From Hoeflea_A sp040932035 (GTDB taxonomy: Bacteria; Pseudomonadota; Alphaproteobacteria; Rhizobiales; Rhizobiaceae): 64,000 nucleotides of DNA. The stretch is taken from contig NZ_JBFRBB010000006.1 in NCBI RefSeq assembly GCF_040932035.1, forward strand, positions 1 to 64,000. Reading direction: 5' to 3'. The notes beneath the pieces were generated by a model that had not been told where the DNA came from, did no database searches, and worked only from the letters and a program-made list of their open reading frames with translations. How positions within the stretch are numbered: the first letter of the stretch is position 1; each line of letters begins with the position of its first letter. A program made the position numbers and the translations under genes. Below, piece after piece: positions 44,192 to 53,281 of the stretch.

Positions 44192-45247
44192 ATGGAGGGC
44201 AGGATTTTCAGACTTATCCGCGCATTCGCGACAGCCGGAGCCATGACGCTGCTTGGCTGCGCCAGCCTGTTCACGACGGTTGCCTTTGCGGGCGATGCCG
44301 AAGAAGAGTTTCTCCTGGTGATCGCTGCACCGTCGATCGGCGATACCGAGGACGATCCGCTCTTTGCGGACGTGTTTCAGAACATTGTCGACTTCGATGT
44401 CGCCTACGCGAATTCTGTCCTTGGACACGACCAAATACGGATCGTCGTGGACGAAGCAACAAGGCCATTTTTTGAAGGAAGAGTGCCTGACGAAATTCTC
44501 GTCGATGCCGAATTGCCGCATATCTGGATGCGCGACTACACTACGATCAACCCGTTCAATCCGGTTCAGTTCCGATACACGGCTGCTTCGTTTGAGGGCG
44601 ACCAGGCGGAAGCCGACTACATGCAGGACGGGTTCAGCCGGTTTATAAACAATTTCGGGTTGTCTTTTGAAAAGACTGACTATGTGCTGGATGGCGGCAA
44701 TATCGTCGACAACTATGCCGGGCGCGTCGTCACCACCGACCGCTTCCTAGAGGATAATGATTTATCGGAAGAAGAAGGCAGGGCGGTTTTGAGGCAATTG
44801 CTTGGTGCGCAGGAAGTCGCCATCCTGCCGCCCGACGACGACATTCTTGCCCACAGCGACGGGATGGTGATGTTCACCGAAGAGAACACGATCATCGTCA
44901 ATCGCTATCCCGAGCCGCTTCGATCGGAAATTCTGGACGAATTGCAGACGGCTTTTCCGGGGATCGAGATCGTGGAAATCGAAGCGGCTCTTGACTGGGA
45001 CGACAAGGAAGGCGGCGCGTGCGGAATCAATGTGAATGCGACCGTGACTGGAGACTATATTTACATGCCGCATTTCGGCGATGGCGTCAGCGACCGGGCG
45101 CTTGAGACGATCCGCGCGCATACGACAAAAACGGTCATTCCCGTGCCGGCCAACAAGGTATGCGATCTTGGGGGTTCCGTTAGATGCCTGACTTGGCAGT
45201 TGTCCGGTCCGACGGCCGTTCGGCTGCTCAGCGCCATGTCCGAATAG
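44192..45247 (+). CDS. Exported peptidyl-arginine/agmatine deiminase-family protein
   Basis: 351 aa from ATG 44192. The signal segment (residues 7-33) ends in AFA; a Cys at 23 (LLGC) makes a lipoprotein possible but less likely. Catalytic residues of the PAD_porph/AguA family: Asp115 (WMRDYTT), His221-x-Asp223 (AHSDGM) and Cys332 (VRCLTWQ), with GGNIVDN in between. AguA is normally cytosolic and takes agmatine to N-carbamoylputrescine; an exported member may act on extracellular agmatine or peptides. It has no operon partner. Confidence 0.85.
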   Translation: MEGRIFRLIRAFATAGAMTLLGCASLFTTVAFAGDAEEEFLLVIAAPSIGDTEDDPLFADVFQNIVDFDVAYANSVLGHDQIRIVVDEATRPFFEGRVPDEILVDAELPHIWMRDYTTINPFNPVQFRYTAASFEGDQAEADYMQDGFSRFINNFGLSFEKTDYVLDGGNIVDNYAGRVVTTDRFLEDNDLSEEEGRAVLRQLLGAQEVAILPPDDDILAHSDGMVMFTEENTIIVNRYPEPLRSEILDELQTAFPGIEIVEIEAALDWDDKEGGACGINVNATVTGDYIYMPHFGDGVSDRALETIRAHTTKTVIPVPANKVCDLGGSVRCLTWQLSGPTAVRLLSAMSE

Positions 45248-45307
45248 AACCCACTACCCGCGCATCCGTATCGAACTGCATGCTTGCCGGATTTGTGACA
45301 GGCGGAC

Positions 45308-46069
45308 TTATCCCTGGCTTTCACGTGCGCTTTTAGCAAGTTCGGCCAGGGTTGGCGCCAGGCGGCTCGAATCTTCGAGGACGGTTTCGAATTCGACCCG
45401 GGCAAGCCGGTCGCCGCTGACCAGCTCAAAACCAGCCGCATCTATTGCGCTGATGCTCCACTTACCGGTCTTTTGTCCTGCAATGATGCGCGCGTAAATG
45501 GCGACCGCATCCGCATGGTCGTTGTTCATGTGTTCGACAGCGCTGTCTTCCAGCTCTGACAGGGAGGCGCTCGCGGGGGATTCGATCAGGATGTCTTGCG
45601 GCTGCAGGTGATAGGCCTTGCCGAAGCCGCCGTTGAGGCTGGCCGAAACAGGATTGAGCCGGAAAAAGGCAAAATCGGGAAAATCGGCATAAAGCGCAGA
45701 TTTGGGATGTCGGCGCAGGAAACGCGACCGCACATGTGTATGCCGCTCATCTTCGCGATCGATTTTTTCGGCCTGGCATTGCAGCGTAATGCGTGGATGG
45801 GCCAGCGGATCGCCCTTGCCGGGCTCGCCGAGCAGCAGTGACACGCGCGGATCGTGCATCAGGCCGGATGTGTGTTCGGAAAGGGCCGATACAAGAATGA
45901 CCGGCGTGCGGTCGACGTCGTTCGCGACCGCCGTTCTGCTGGCAAATGGATGCCCGCCTTTGGGTAGCAGCACGGCGAGTGAGCCGTATCGCGAACCGCT
46001 GATAAGGCGGCGCGCCAGAGCACGCGCCTCGTCGTCGGTTTCGCGGATTATCTGTTTTTTATCTACCAT
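45308..46069 (-). CDS. HugZ-like heme/FMN-binding pyridoxamine-oxidase-fold protein
   Basis: 253 aa from ATG 46069. The N-terminal split barrel (SRYGSLAVL...HPFASRTAVANDVDRTPVILVSALSEHT) is of the pyridoxamine 5'-phosphate oxidase-like kind, and the C-terminal DUF2470 part has EHMNNDHADAVAIYA. This arrangement is that of HugZ/HutZ heme-utilisation proteins in alphaproteobacteria. No heme-uptake genes are near it. It lies 22 nt after the AMACR-like gene on the same strand. Confidence 0.82.
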   Translation of the reverse strand: MVDKKQIIRETDDEARALARRLISGSRYGSLAVLLPKGGHPFASRTAVANDVDRTPVILVSALSEHTSGLMHDPRVSLLLGEPGKGDPLAHPRITLQCQAEKIDREDERHTHVRSRFLRRHPKSALYADFPDFAFFRLNPVSASLNGGFGKAYHLQPQDILIESPASASLSELEDSAVEHMNNDHADAVAIYARIIAGQKTGKWSISAIDAAGFELVSGDRLARVEFETVLEDSSRLAPTLAELAKSARESQG

Positions 46070-46091
46070 GGACCGCCTGGTTTGTTGACTA

Positions 46092-47117
46092 TCAGGAAAA
46101 TTTGGGCGCCAGCCCCGGCATGATATGGCCCGCAACTGTGTCAAAGCTCTGGCGGGCCGTATTGTGCTTGTGAATTGCCGCCTCCTGGGGTGTCAGAACG
46201 GGCGTTACGCAGGCGTCGCTCGCGGCAAAGACCGCAGCCCATTCATCGCGGCTCTTTGTCAGAAACGTTGCCTTGAGAAGATCCCGCAATTCGTCCCAGC
46301 ATTCTCTGTCATACTGCTTTTGCGTCCAGCCACGATCAAGATCGAGGCCTTCGATCAACGCCGCGAAAAACTGCGGCTCCAGCGGAGCAACCGCAACATG
46401 GCGGCCGTCCGCCGTCTCATAGGTGTCGTAGAAAGGGCAGCCGGTGTCGAGCAGGTTCTGCCCGCGTTCACCGCCCCGCCACATGCCCGACGCCATGAAG
46501 GAGAAGATCGGCGTTGCGAGCATTGCCGAGCCCTCGACCATGGATGTGTCGATGACCTGTCCCTTGCCGGTCTGTTCGCGCGCATAGAGCGCTGACAGGA
46601 TGCCCATAATGAGCACCATGGTCCCGCCGCCGTAGTCGCCGACGAGATTAAGCGGCGGCACGGGGCCTGAATCCTTGCGGCCGATCATCGACAGGACGCC
46701 GGACATGGAAATGTAGTTGAGGTCGTGGCCGGCTCGGTCGGACATCGGGCCGCTCTGGCCGTAGCCGGTCATGCGCGCATAAATCAGGCGCGGATTGGCT
46801 TGAAGCATTTCATCGGGCCCGAGCCCCAGCCGTTCCATGACCCCGGGCCGAAAGCCTTCGACCAGCACATCAGCCTCTTGAATCAGCGCAAGGGCCGCGT
46901 TGCGGTCCTCGTCGCTCTTCAGGTCCAGTTCGCATATGTTCCTGTAGAGCACATCCGGGTTGGTCTGTGGATCAAGCGGCAGGAAGACCGCGGACCTGCC
47001 CTTTGCTTCGATGCGGGTGACCTCGGCGCCGAGGCCAGCCAGCAGGTAGCAGGCAAAAGGGGCGGGGCCGAGCCCCGCCATTTCCACCAGCTTCAAACCG
47101 TTGAGCGGCTTGCTCAT
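46092..47117 (-). CDS. CaiB/BaiF family CoA-transferase, alpha-methylacyl-CoA racemase-like
   Basis: 341 aa. It opens MSKPLNGLKLVEMAGLGPAPF and contains the AMACR-type blocks RIYARMTGYGQSG-like (LIYARMTGYGQSGPMSDRAGHDLNY) and LNLVGDYGGGTM, where His and Asp are the racemase catalytic residues. AMACR epimerises 2-methylacyl-CoAs so that (S)-forms can be beta-oxidised. The next gene upstream (47124-47885) is an HSD10-like dehydrogenase 6 nt away, which supports branched-chain acyl-CoA oxidation. Confidence 0.88.
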   Translation of the reverse strand: MSKPLNGLKLVEMAGLGPAPFACYLLAGLGAEVTRIEAKGRSAVFLPLDPQTNPDVLYRNICELDLKSDEDRNAALALIQEADVLVEGFRPGVMERLGLGPDEMLQANPRLIYARMTGYGQSGPMSDRAGHDLNYISMSGVLSMIGRKDSGPVPPLNLVGDYGGGTMVLIMGILSALYAREQTGKGQVIDTSMVEGSAMLATPIFSFMASGMWRGGERGQNLLDTGCPFYDTYETADGRHVAVAPLEPQFFAALIEGLDLDRGWTQKQYDRECWDELRDLLKATFLTKSRDEWAAVFAASDACVTPVLTPQEAAIHKHNTARQSFDTVAGHIMPGLAPKFS

Positions 47118-47123
47118 GGCTGC

Positions 47124-47885
47124 TTATTTCGGCGCGAGGCGAATGGCACCGTCGAGGCGGATGGTCTCGCCGTTCAGCATCGTGTTGTCGAGGATGTGCA
47201 TGACGAGCGCGGCAAAATCTTCCGGCGTTCCGAGGCGCGACGGGAAGGGGACGGAAGCGGCAAGGCTATCCTGAACCTCCTGCGGCATACCCATAAGCAT
47301 CGGCGTTCCGAAGATGCCCGGCGCGACCGTCATGACACGAATGCCGAAACGGGCAAGTTCGCGGGCTGCCGGCAGGGTCAGCGAATGAATGCCGCCCTTG
47401 GAGGCCGAATAAGCCGCCTGTCCGATCTGACCATCGAATGCTGCCACCGATGCGGTCGAGATAATGACCGCGCGCTCATTGTCGTCCAGCGCGTCAAGCT
47501 TGGACGCCCGGTCGGCAACCAGGCGAAGCAGGTTGAAGGATCCGATAAGGTTGACATTGATGACACGGGAGAAGAGTTCGAGATCGTGCGGGCCTTCGCG
47601 GCCGACGATGCGGCTTGCATTGGCAATGCCTGCACAGTTGACCAGAATTCTCGCTTCGCCATGGGCGTCTGCCGCTGCCGCAACAGCGTCTTCCGCCGCC
47701 TTTGCACTCGAAACATCGCAGGCTATGGCGATGCCGCCGATTTCGTCAGCGACGGCCTTGGCCTGTTCTTCATTGATATCGAGTACGGCGACCTTTGCGC
47801 CGGCAGCTGCCAGCATTCTGGCCGTTCCCGCGCCAAGTCCGGATCCGCCGCCCGTTACGATTGCTGCTTGTCCGTTAGCCTTCAT
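47124..47885 (-). CDS. 3-Hydroxyacyl-CoA dehydrogenase, HSD17B10-like SDR
   Basis: 253 aa from ATG 47885 with GGGAGG upstream. SDR motifs: TGGGSGLG, NCAGIANA, Ser in IISTASVAAFDGQIGQAAYSASKGG with Tyr and Lys. The block IGQAAYSASKGGI and APGIFGTPML is typical of type-II HADH (HSD10), which oxidises (2-methyl-)3-hydroxyacyl-CoA with NAD. Coupled with the AMACR-like gene it would serve branched acyl-CoA degradation. Confidence 0.87.
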   Translation of the reverse strand: MKANGQAAIVTGGGSGLGAGTARMLAAAGAKVAVLDINEEQAKAVADEIGGIAIACDVSSAKAAEDAVAAAADAHGEARILVNCAGIANASRIVGREGPHDLELFSRVINVNLIGSFNLLRLVADRASKLDALDDNERAVIISTASVAAFDGQIGQAAYSASKGGIHSLTLPAARELARFGIRVMTVAPGIFGTPMLMGMPQEVQDSLAASVPFPSRLGTPEDFAALVMHILDNTMLNGETIRLDGAIRLAPK

Positions 47886-47999
47886 CAAAACCTCCCGTGC
47901 CTGTCACATTAGAACCCGCCGGGTGCGTTTGTCGCACCGGCGAAACTTTATGGAAATCCCTGTTTCGGGGCGTTCGGCCGGATCAGACCGAACGTTCGG

Positions 48000-49061
48000 T
48001 CACTGGGTGGCAGACTGACGGTGGCTGGTCAAGCCCTTGACAATATCCTGTGCCGTGATTGTTCCGACGAGTGCCCCATTTTCCACAATGCCGACGGCGC
48101 CCGGCTTCCTGGCTATGGTATCAAGAATATCCGTCAGCGGTGTATCCGGTTTCGCGGTTCCGGAAAATTCGCCATTAGCCGCAGTTCCGTCGCCTTTGCC
48201 GGCCGTCATAACGTCCCCTGCGACCAGCATGGAGAGCGGATTCATGTTGGCGACGAAGTCCGCGACATATTCGTTGGCAGGGTTTTGAACGATTTCCTGC
48301 GGCGTGCCGCACTGGACGATCCGCCCGCCTTCCATGATGGCGATGCGGTTGCCGATGCGGAACGCCTCATCAAGGTCATGACTGACAAAGATGATCGTCT
48401 TGTGAAGCTGTTCCTGCAGTTGCAGCAGTTCGTCCTGAAGCCGGGTTCTGATCAACGGATCGAGGGCCGAGAAGGGTTCGTCCATCAAGAGGATCGGGGC
48501 GCCAGTGGCAAAAGCGCGTGCAAGACCGACCCTTTGCTGCATGCCGCCTGAAAGTTCGTTGACGCGGCGGCCGGCCCATTGTGAAAGGCCGACGAGTTCG
48601 AGCTGTTCAGTGACCTTCGCCCGGCGCTCGGACGTAGGCATTCCCGACAGCTCCAGACCGAAGCCGACATTATCGGCAACCGTTCTCCAGGGAAGCAGGC
48701 CGAACTGTTGAAACACCATCGCCACCCGCTCCATGCGCAGATGCCGAAGGTCGCGCGCCGAGCAACGCTGCGGGTCAACGTAATCATCGCCATTGTCGAC
48801 GAGCGTTTCGCCGCGAATGACGGGGTTGAGGCCGTTGACGGCTCGAAGCAGGGTCGATTTGCCGGAGCCGGAAAGCCCCATCAGGACAATGATCTCGCCC
48901 TTTTGGACGTCGAGGTTCGCGCCGGCGACACCGAGCACCTGGCCGGTTTCCTGTTGGATTGTCTCGCGGCTCTGACCGTCGTCAACCAGTGGCAGGGCCG
49001 ACTTCGGGTTGTCACCGAAGATGATATCCACATTCTTGAAGCTTACGACTGGCTTGCTCAT
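48000..49061 (-). CDS. choV: Choline ABC transporter, ATP-binding protein
   Basis: 353 aa. Walker A GLSGSGKST, signature LSGGMQQR, Walker B ILLMDEPFSALD and H-loop VSHDLDEA are all present. An extra N-terminal stretch and a C-terminal CBS-like part (GDVMTAG..., VGTITAQDIV) are typical of ProV/ChoV. It powers the import of choline with ChoW and ChoX. Its ATG overlaps the choW stop by 4 nt. Confidence 0.92.
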   Translation of the reverse strand: MSKPVVSFKNVDIIFGDNPKSALPLVDDGQSRETIQQETGQVLGVAGANLDVQKGEIIVLMGLSGSGKSTLLRAVNGLNPVIRGETLVDNGDDYVDPQRCSARDLRHLRMERVAMVFQQFGLLPWRTVADNVGFGLELSGMPTSERRAKVTEQLELVGLSQWAGRRVNELSGGMQQRVGLARAFATGAPILLMDEPFSALDPLIRTRLQDELLQLQEQLHKTIIFVSHDLDEAFRIGNRIAIMEGGRIVQCGTPQEIVQNPANEYVADFVANMNPLSMLVAGDVMTAGKGDGTAANGEFSGTAKPDTPLTDILDTIARKPGAVGIVENGALVGTITAQDIVKGLTSHRQSATQ

Positions 49062-49894
49062 TCTTCTTCTCCGGCACGGAACATCCGGTCGAGCACGATG
49101 GCCACAACCACGATGACAAATCCGGCCTCGAAACCGAGCGCCGTGTTAACCGAGTTGAGGGCGCGCACGACCGGGACGCCAAGCCCGTCGGCGCCGACAA
49201 GCGCAGCAATGACAACCATCGAAAGCGACAGCATGATGGTTTGGGTGAGGCCCGCCATGATTTGCGGCATGGCGTAGGGCAGTTCAACCTTCCACAGCAG
49301 TTGCCGCTTGGTCGCGCCAAAGGCCTGACCGGCCTCAAGCAGCGATTGCGGCGTCGACGAAATGCCCAGATGCGTCAGCCGGATGGGTGCGGGTATGACG
49401 AAAATCGCGGTGGCGATGAGACCGGGCACCATGCCGATCCCAAAAAAGACAATTGCCGGAATGAGATACACAAAGGTCGGCAAGGTCTGCATCAGGTCGA
49501 GGATCGGGCGGATTGATGTGTAGAGCCTTGGCCTGTGCGCCGCCGCAATGCCGACGGGCACGCCAAGAGCCATGCAGACGAGGCAGGCCGAAAGAACAAG
49601 GGTCAGGGTCTCGGTCGTGCGCTCCCAATATCCTTGGTTGATGATGAAGAGGAAACTGATTGCGACAAAGGCCGCCGTGGAGATCGAACGGCGCAAGGCG
49701 TAGGCCGCGGCGACAAAAACGGCGACAATCAACAGCGGTGGCGGTGTTTGCAAAATCCACAGAATTGCATCAATGGCGTTTTCGAGGCCCGTTGCCAGCC
49801 CATCGAAAAACCACCCGCCATGGTCCGTTAGCCAGTCGACAACGGCCTTTGACCATTTGCCCACCGGTATCTTGTATTCCGTCAGCCATTCCAT
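49058..49894 (-). CDS. choW: Choline ABC transporter, permease protein
   Basis: 278 aa with about six TM helices. The BPD-transporter coupling segment reads EAGQAFGATKRQLLWKVELPYAMPQI, the EAA loop that touches the ATPase. ProW/ChoW-type N terminus (VDWLTDHGGWFFDGLATGLENAI). It follows choX across a hairpin terminator, so it is probably made in smaller amounts than the binding protein. Confidence 0.92.
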   Translation of the reverse strand: MEWLTEYKIPVGKWSKAVVDWLTDHGGWFFDGLATGLENAIDAILWILQTPPPLLIVAVFVAAAYALRRSISTAAFVAISFLFIINQGYWERTTETLTLVLSACLVCMALGVPVGIAAAHRPRLYTSIRPILDLMQTLPTFVYLIPAIVFFGIGMVPGLIATAIFVIPAPIRLTHLGISSTPQSLLEAGQAFGATKRQLLWKVELPYAMPQIMAGLTQTIMLSLSMVVIAALVGADGLGVPVVRALNSVNTALGFEAGFVIVVVAIVLDRMFRAGEEE

Positions 49895-49976
49895 GCTGGC
49901 TCCCCCGCGCAGTTCAGCCTCTTAATAGAGCAATTTGTAGATTGGTGCGCAATCTTCGCAGGCCTGTGCCTGCGGC

Positions 49977-50008
49977 AACAAAAAACCGCCCCGTGGAAAA
50001 CGGGGCGG
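49977..50008 (-). terminator. Hairpin terminator between choX and choW
   Basis: On the minus strand: CCGCCCCGT-TTTCC-ACGGGGCGG, a 9-bp stem with 5-nt loop, followed by TTTTTTGTTG. It lies 16 nt after the choX stop and before choW. Partial termination here would favour the binding protein over permease and ATPase. Confidence 0.85.
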
Positions 50009-50024
50009 TTGTGTATGCGGCTTG

Positions 50025-50969
50025 TTACATGCCGAGGCTGGACTTGACAGCCGCGAGGCCGTCTGCGCCATCGGCGGTCGTCACGCCTGCAAGCCAGGCT
50101 TCGATAACCTCCGGATGCGCCTTCAGCCAGGCCTTGGCGGCCTTGGAAGGTTCTTCGCCGTCATCGAGGATCGCGCCCATGATCTCGTTTTCCATCGCGA
50201 GCGAGAATTTGAGGTTCTTCAAAAGCGCGCCGACATTGGCGCACTCATCGACATAGCCTTTGCGCACATTGGTGTAGACCGTGGCGCCACCGAAATCCGC
50301 GCCGAAATGATCGTCGCCGCCGGAAAGGTAGGTCAGTTCGAAATTCGCGTTCATCGGATGCGGCGCCCAGCCAAGGAAGACAATCGGCCTGTCGCGCTTG
50401 TCGTCACGGGCCACCTGGGCAAGCATGCCCTGCTCGGAGGATTCAACCAGCTCGAAACCTTTGAGGCCGAATGCGTCAGAGCTGATCATGTCGAGGATGA
50501 TGCGGTTGCCGTCGTTGCCCGGCTCAATGCCGTAGATCTTGCCGTCGAGCGCTTCGAGCTGTGCCGCAATCTTGCTGAAATCGTCAATGCCGAGTTTTGC
50601 ACCGGCCGCATTGGTGGCCAGCGTGTATTTCGCGCCTTCGAGGTTTTCACGCACGGTCTCGACCGAACCGTCTTCGCGGTAGGGCGCGATGTCGGCTTCC
50701 ATAGTCGGCATCCAGTTGCCGAGGAAAATGTCGATATCGCCGTTCTTCAGCGAAGTGTAGGTGACCGGAACCGAAAGCAGCTTGATATCGGTGTCATAGC
50801 CGAGGCCTTCGAGAACGGCTGTCGTCGCGGCGGTTGTGGCGGTGATATCCGTCCAGCCGACGTCAGAGAAATTCACGGTCTTGCAGCTTTCCGGTTCGGC
50901 GGCAAAAGCCTGTGCGGAAATGGCGGCGGAAAATGCCAGCGCCAGCATTGAGGTTTTGATGGTTGTCAT
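50025..50969 (-). CDS. choX: Choline ABC transporter, periplasmic choline-binding protein
   Basis: 314 aa from ATG 50969; the frame to 51026 has a non-signal start. Signal peptide (ending AFA). The aromatic box known from S. meliloti ChoX is recognisable: Trp in SDVGWTDIT (with Asp), Trp in FLGNWMPTM, Tyr in AKYTLATN and Trp in FLGWAPHPMN, which hold the quaternary ammonium group. It is divergent from betI, whose product may repress it when choline is absent. Confidence 0.93.
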   Translation of the reverse strand: MTTIKTSMLALAFSAAISAQAFAAEPESCKTVNFSDVGWTDITATTAATTAVLEGLGYDTDIKLLSVPVTYTSLKNGDIDIFLGNWMPTMEADIAPYREDGSVETVRENLEGAKYTLATNAAGAKLGIDDFSKIAAQLEALDGKIYGIEPGNDGNRIILDMISSDAFGLKGFELVESSEQGMLAQVARDDKRDRPIVFLGWAPHPMNANFELTYLSGGDDHFGADFGGATVYTNVRKGYVDECANVGALLKNLKFSLAMENEIMGAILDDGEEPSKAAKAWLKAHPEVIEAWLAGVTTADGADGLAAVKSSLGM

Positions 50970-51050
50970 AGCGGACCCCCCATTTAGGATTATCATTTCG
51001 CGGTTGCTGGGCGCATCGCGCCACAAACGCGACGGTTTTGCAAGCTTTTA

Positions 51051-51066
51051 TTGAATGAATGTTCAA
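51051..51066. promoter_or_regulatory. Probable BetI operator
   Basis: TTGAA-TGAATG-TTCAA, a 5-bp inverted repeat with a 6-bp centre, in the AT-rich space between divergent choX and betI. BetI operators in other bacteria are TTGAA..TTCAA-like. Location and form fit, but binding is inferred. Confidence 0.55.
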
Positions 51067-51135
51067 AATAAATAGGTTTTTTTAGCGTTGCCTCCCCATT
51101 AATGTGTGAGTCTGGCGTAATGAAGAGGAGAAATT

Positions 51136-51714
51136 ATGCCCAAAGTTGGGATGGAGCCGATCAGGCGGCGCTCACTCGTTGAAGCGGCGATATCGGCCAT
51201 TCATGCACGCGGCTCGCTCGACATTACCATCCGCGACATCGCGCTGCGTGCAGGCGTGTCACAGGGGCTCGCGCATCACTATTTCGGCAGCAAGGATGCT
51301 CTCATCGTTTCAGCCATGCGGTATCTGCTGACCGAATACGGCAAGCAGGTGCGCCGGGAAATGAAAAAGGCCGGCACGCCGCGTGAGAGGATTTCCGCCA
51401 TCATCAAGGCCAGCCTCGGCAGGGAGCAGTTCAAGCCTGAAACCGTCTCCGTGTGGCTGGTCTTTTATGTGCACGCCCAGGTTTCCGATGAAGCGCACGC
51501 GCTTTTATCCGTCTATTCCAGGCGGCTCGGTTCCAACCTTGTCTACAATCTAAGGCCGCTCGTGGGCGATCAGGCGCAATCGGTGGCGGAAGGCGTCGCC
51601 TCACTGATTGACGGGCTCTATATCCGCAAGGCGCTCGGCAGCCTTAACAAGGATGAAAGCGCCGAACGTCTCGTCGAGGATTATGTGCAAAAGCAGATAG
51701 AAGGTCGGGGATAA
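51136..51714 (+). CDS. betI: BetI, TetR-family choline-responsive repressor
   Basis: 192 aa with GAGGAG upstream. The opening MPKVGMEPIRRRSLVEAA is nearly that of E. coli BetI (MPKLGMQSIRRRQLI). HTH: TIRDIALRAGVSQGLAHHYFGSKDALI. The C-terminal ligand domain retains SRRLGSNL and ASLIDGLYIRKAL. BetI represses choline uptake and oxidation genes and is released by choline. It is divergent from choX. betB and betA do not follow; thymidine kinase does. Confidence 0.93.
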   Translation: MPKVGMEPIRRRSLVEAAISAIHARGSLDITIRDIALRAGVSQGLAHHYFGSKDALIVSAMRYLLTEYGKQVRREMKKAGTPRERISAIIKASLGREQFKPETVSVWLVFYVHAQVSDEAHALLSVYSRRLGSNLVYNLRPLVGDQAQSVAEGVASLIDGLYIRKALGSLNKDESAERLVEDYVQKQIEGRG

Positions 51715-51789
51715 CCGAACGGCGGTGTTCAGGTGGACCGCCGGCGACGCTAGTGTTCGTTCAAGATCAACAAGAACTCAGGCCGCGCC

Positions 51790-52377
51790 TTGGCTAAACT
51801 CTATTTTTCCTATTCGGCAATGAATGCCGGCAAATCGACGCTTCTTCTCCAGGCTTCCTACAATTACCGGGAACGCGGCATGCACACGCTGCGGTTCATT
51901 GCGGCGCTGGACGAGCGTGCCGGCAAGGGCAAAATCGGTTCCCGGATCGGTCTTGAATGCGAGGCTATTCCGTTTTCAACGGAAGATGATCTTTATGCCA
52001 GGATCGCCGGGGAACAGAAAGATCGCGAGATCGCCTGCGTCTTTGTCGATGAAGCGCAATTCATGACCGAAGAGCAGGTCTGGCAATTGGCGCGCACGGC
52101 CGACCGTCTCGATATTCCGGTCATGGCCTACGGGTTGCGCACGGATTTTCAGGGGCAGCTGTTTCCCGGGTCTATGGCGTTGCTCGCCATTGCCGACACC
52201 TTGCGCGAAATCCGCACCATTTGCGAATGCGGCCGCAAGGCCACCATGGTGGTGCGGCTCGGCCCTGACGGCAAGCCGCTGAAGGACGGAGCGCAGATCG
52301 TTGTTGGTGGCAATGAAACTTATGTATCGCTGTGCCGCCGCCACTGGGAAGACGCCATGGGGCGCATTACTCCTTAA
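51790..52377 (+). CDS. tdk: Thymidine kinase
   Basis: 195 aa from TTG 51790 (no upstream ATG fits). P-loop SAMNAGKST, Walker B VFVDEAQF, the lasso/thymidine segment near YGLRTDFQGQLFPGS, and structural zinc ligands in CECG and CRRHW. Type II (E. coli-like) Tdk, which phosphorylates thymidine and deoxyuridine in salvage. It is not in an operon with betI judging by spacing (75 nt) and function. Confidence 0.93.
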   Translation: MAKLYFSYSAMNAGKSTLLLQASYNYRERGMHTLRFIAALDERAGKGKIGSRIGLECEAIPFSTEDDLYARIAGEQKDREIACVFVDEAQFMTEEQVWQLARTADRLDIPVMAYGLRTDFQGQLFPGSMALLAIADTLREIRTICECGRKATMVVRLGPDGKPLKDGAQIVVGGNETYVSLCRRHWEDAMGRITP

Positions 52378-52508
52378 AATTTGGCCTCAATTTGCCACTA
52401 CTGAAGGTGCGGCATATTGCCAATTAGAATAATTGTAGGGTGCGCGCCATTGATATAGAGGTGCCATGGGCGTTAATGATGCCCCCGATAAAGAACAAGG
52501 AGGGATCC

Positions 52509-52901
52509 ATGGGATTTCGAGTTTTTGCAGCCGTCACAGTAGCGGCAGCTGTATTTGCCGCGCCGGCACTTGCCGATGGCGATGCCAAAAAAGGCGCCAA
52601 GGTCTTTCGCAAATGCAAAGCATGCCACGTGGTGGACGATGAGAAAAACAAGGTCGGCCCGCATCTTGTCGGAATCATCGATCGTCCGATTGCCCAGGTC
52701 GAAGGTTTCAAATATTCGGATGCCATGATTGAGTTCGGCAACGACGACAAGGTCTGGGATGTCGAGACGCTGACACTTTACCTGAAAAAGCCCAAGGATC
52801 TCATCAAAGGAACCAAAATGGCTTTTGCCGGCGTGAAGAAAGATAAGGATATGGAAAACCTGATTGCCTATCTCCAGGATCCGGAAGCCGCAAAGAAATA
52901 G
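52509..52901 (+). CDS. Class I cytochrome c
   Basis: 130 aa from ATG 52509 with AAGGAGG upstream. Signal peptide (residues 1-22, ending PALA). Heme motif CKACH with His as proximal ligand; distal Met in KGTKMAFAGV. Size and layout match periplasmic c2/c550-type electron carriers. A strong terminator follows 20 bp after the stop. It stands alone. Confidence 0.92.
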   Translation: MGFRVFAAVTVAAAVFAAPALADGDAKKGAKVFRKCKACHVVDDEKNKVGPHLVGIIDRPIAQVEGFKYSDAMIEFGNDDKVWDVETLTLYLKKPKDLIKGTKMAFAGVKKDKDMENLIAYLQDPEAAKK

Positions 52902-53281
52902 CGATAATTCGCATTGGAACTCAAAAAACGCGCCCCTCAGGCGCGTTTTTTGATTCAAAACCTTACCGGTCGGGAGCGGAATTAAATATTGTCTGGATAT
53001 TCTATTTATTAACAATGATTTAGAAGAATATCAGGCGTTGCTTGCCGTCTGCAGGCATTTGGTGTGAATGGGTTTTCGAACCTATAGCGAAGGACCGGCA
53101 GACTTGCAGTTGCGTAGTCCAATACCAACATAGAAAATACACCTAAGCACAAAGGCTGCCGCAAATGGTGGCTGCCGTATAAATTGCAGATTTGCCGTCA
53201 ACATGACAGGCAATTCAATGTATAAATGCGCCGGTCGCAGCCCGGATATCGGAGCGACTTGGCAACAATAAGGGGGCATTC
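52902..53281. other. 380-bp intergenic region before the AAA+ operon
   Basis: The first 50 bp hold the cytochrome terminator. The rest is AT-rich in places (for example 52981-53025) and must carry the promoter of the five-gene operon; I see no clear -35/-10 or repeat. No gene is supported here. Confidence 0.5.
52923..52951. terminator. Rho-independent terminator after the cytochrome c gene
   Basis: AAAAAACGCGCC-CCTCA-GGCGCGTTTTTT: a 7-bp GC-rich stem (52928-52934 with 52940-52946) flanked by A-runs and T-runs, so it can act in both directions. Confidence 0.92.
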
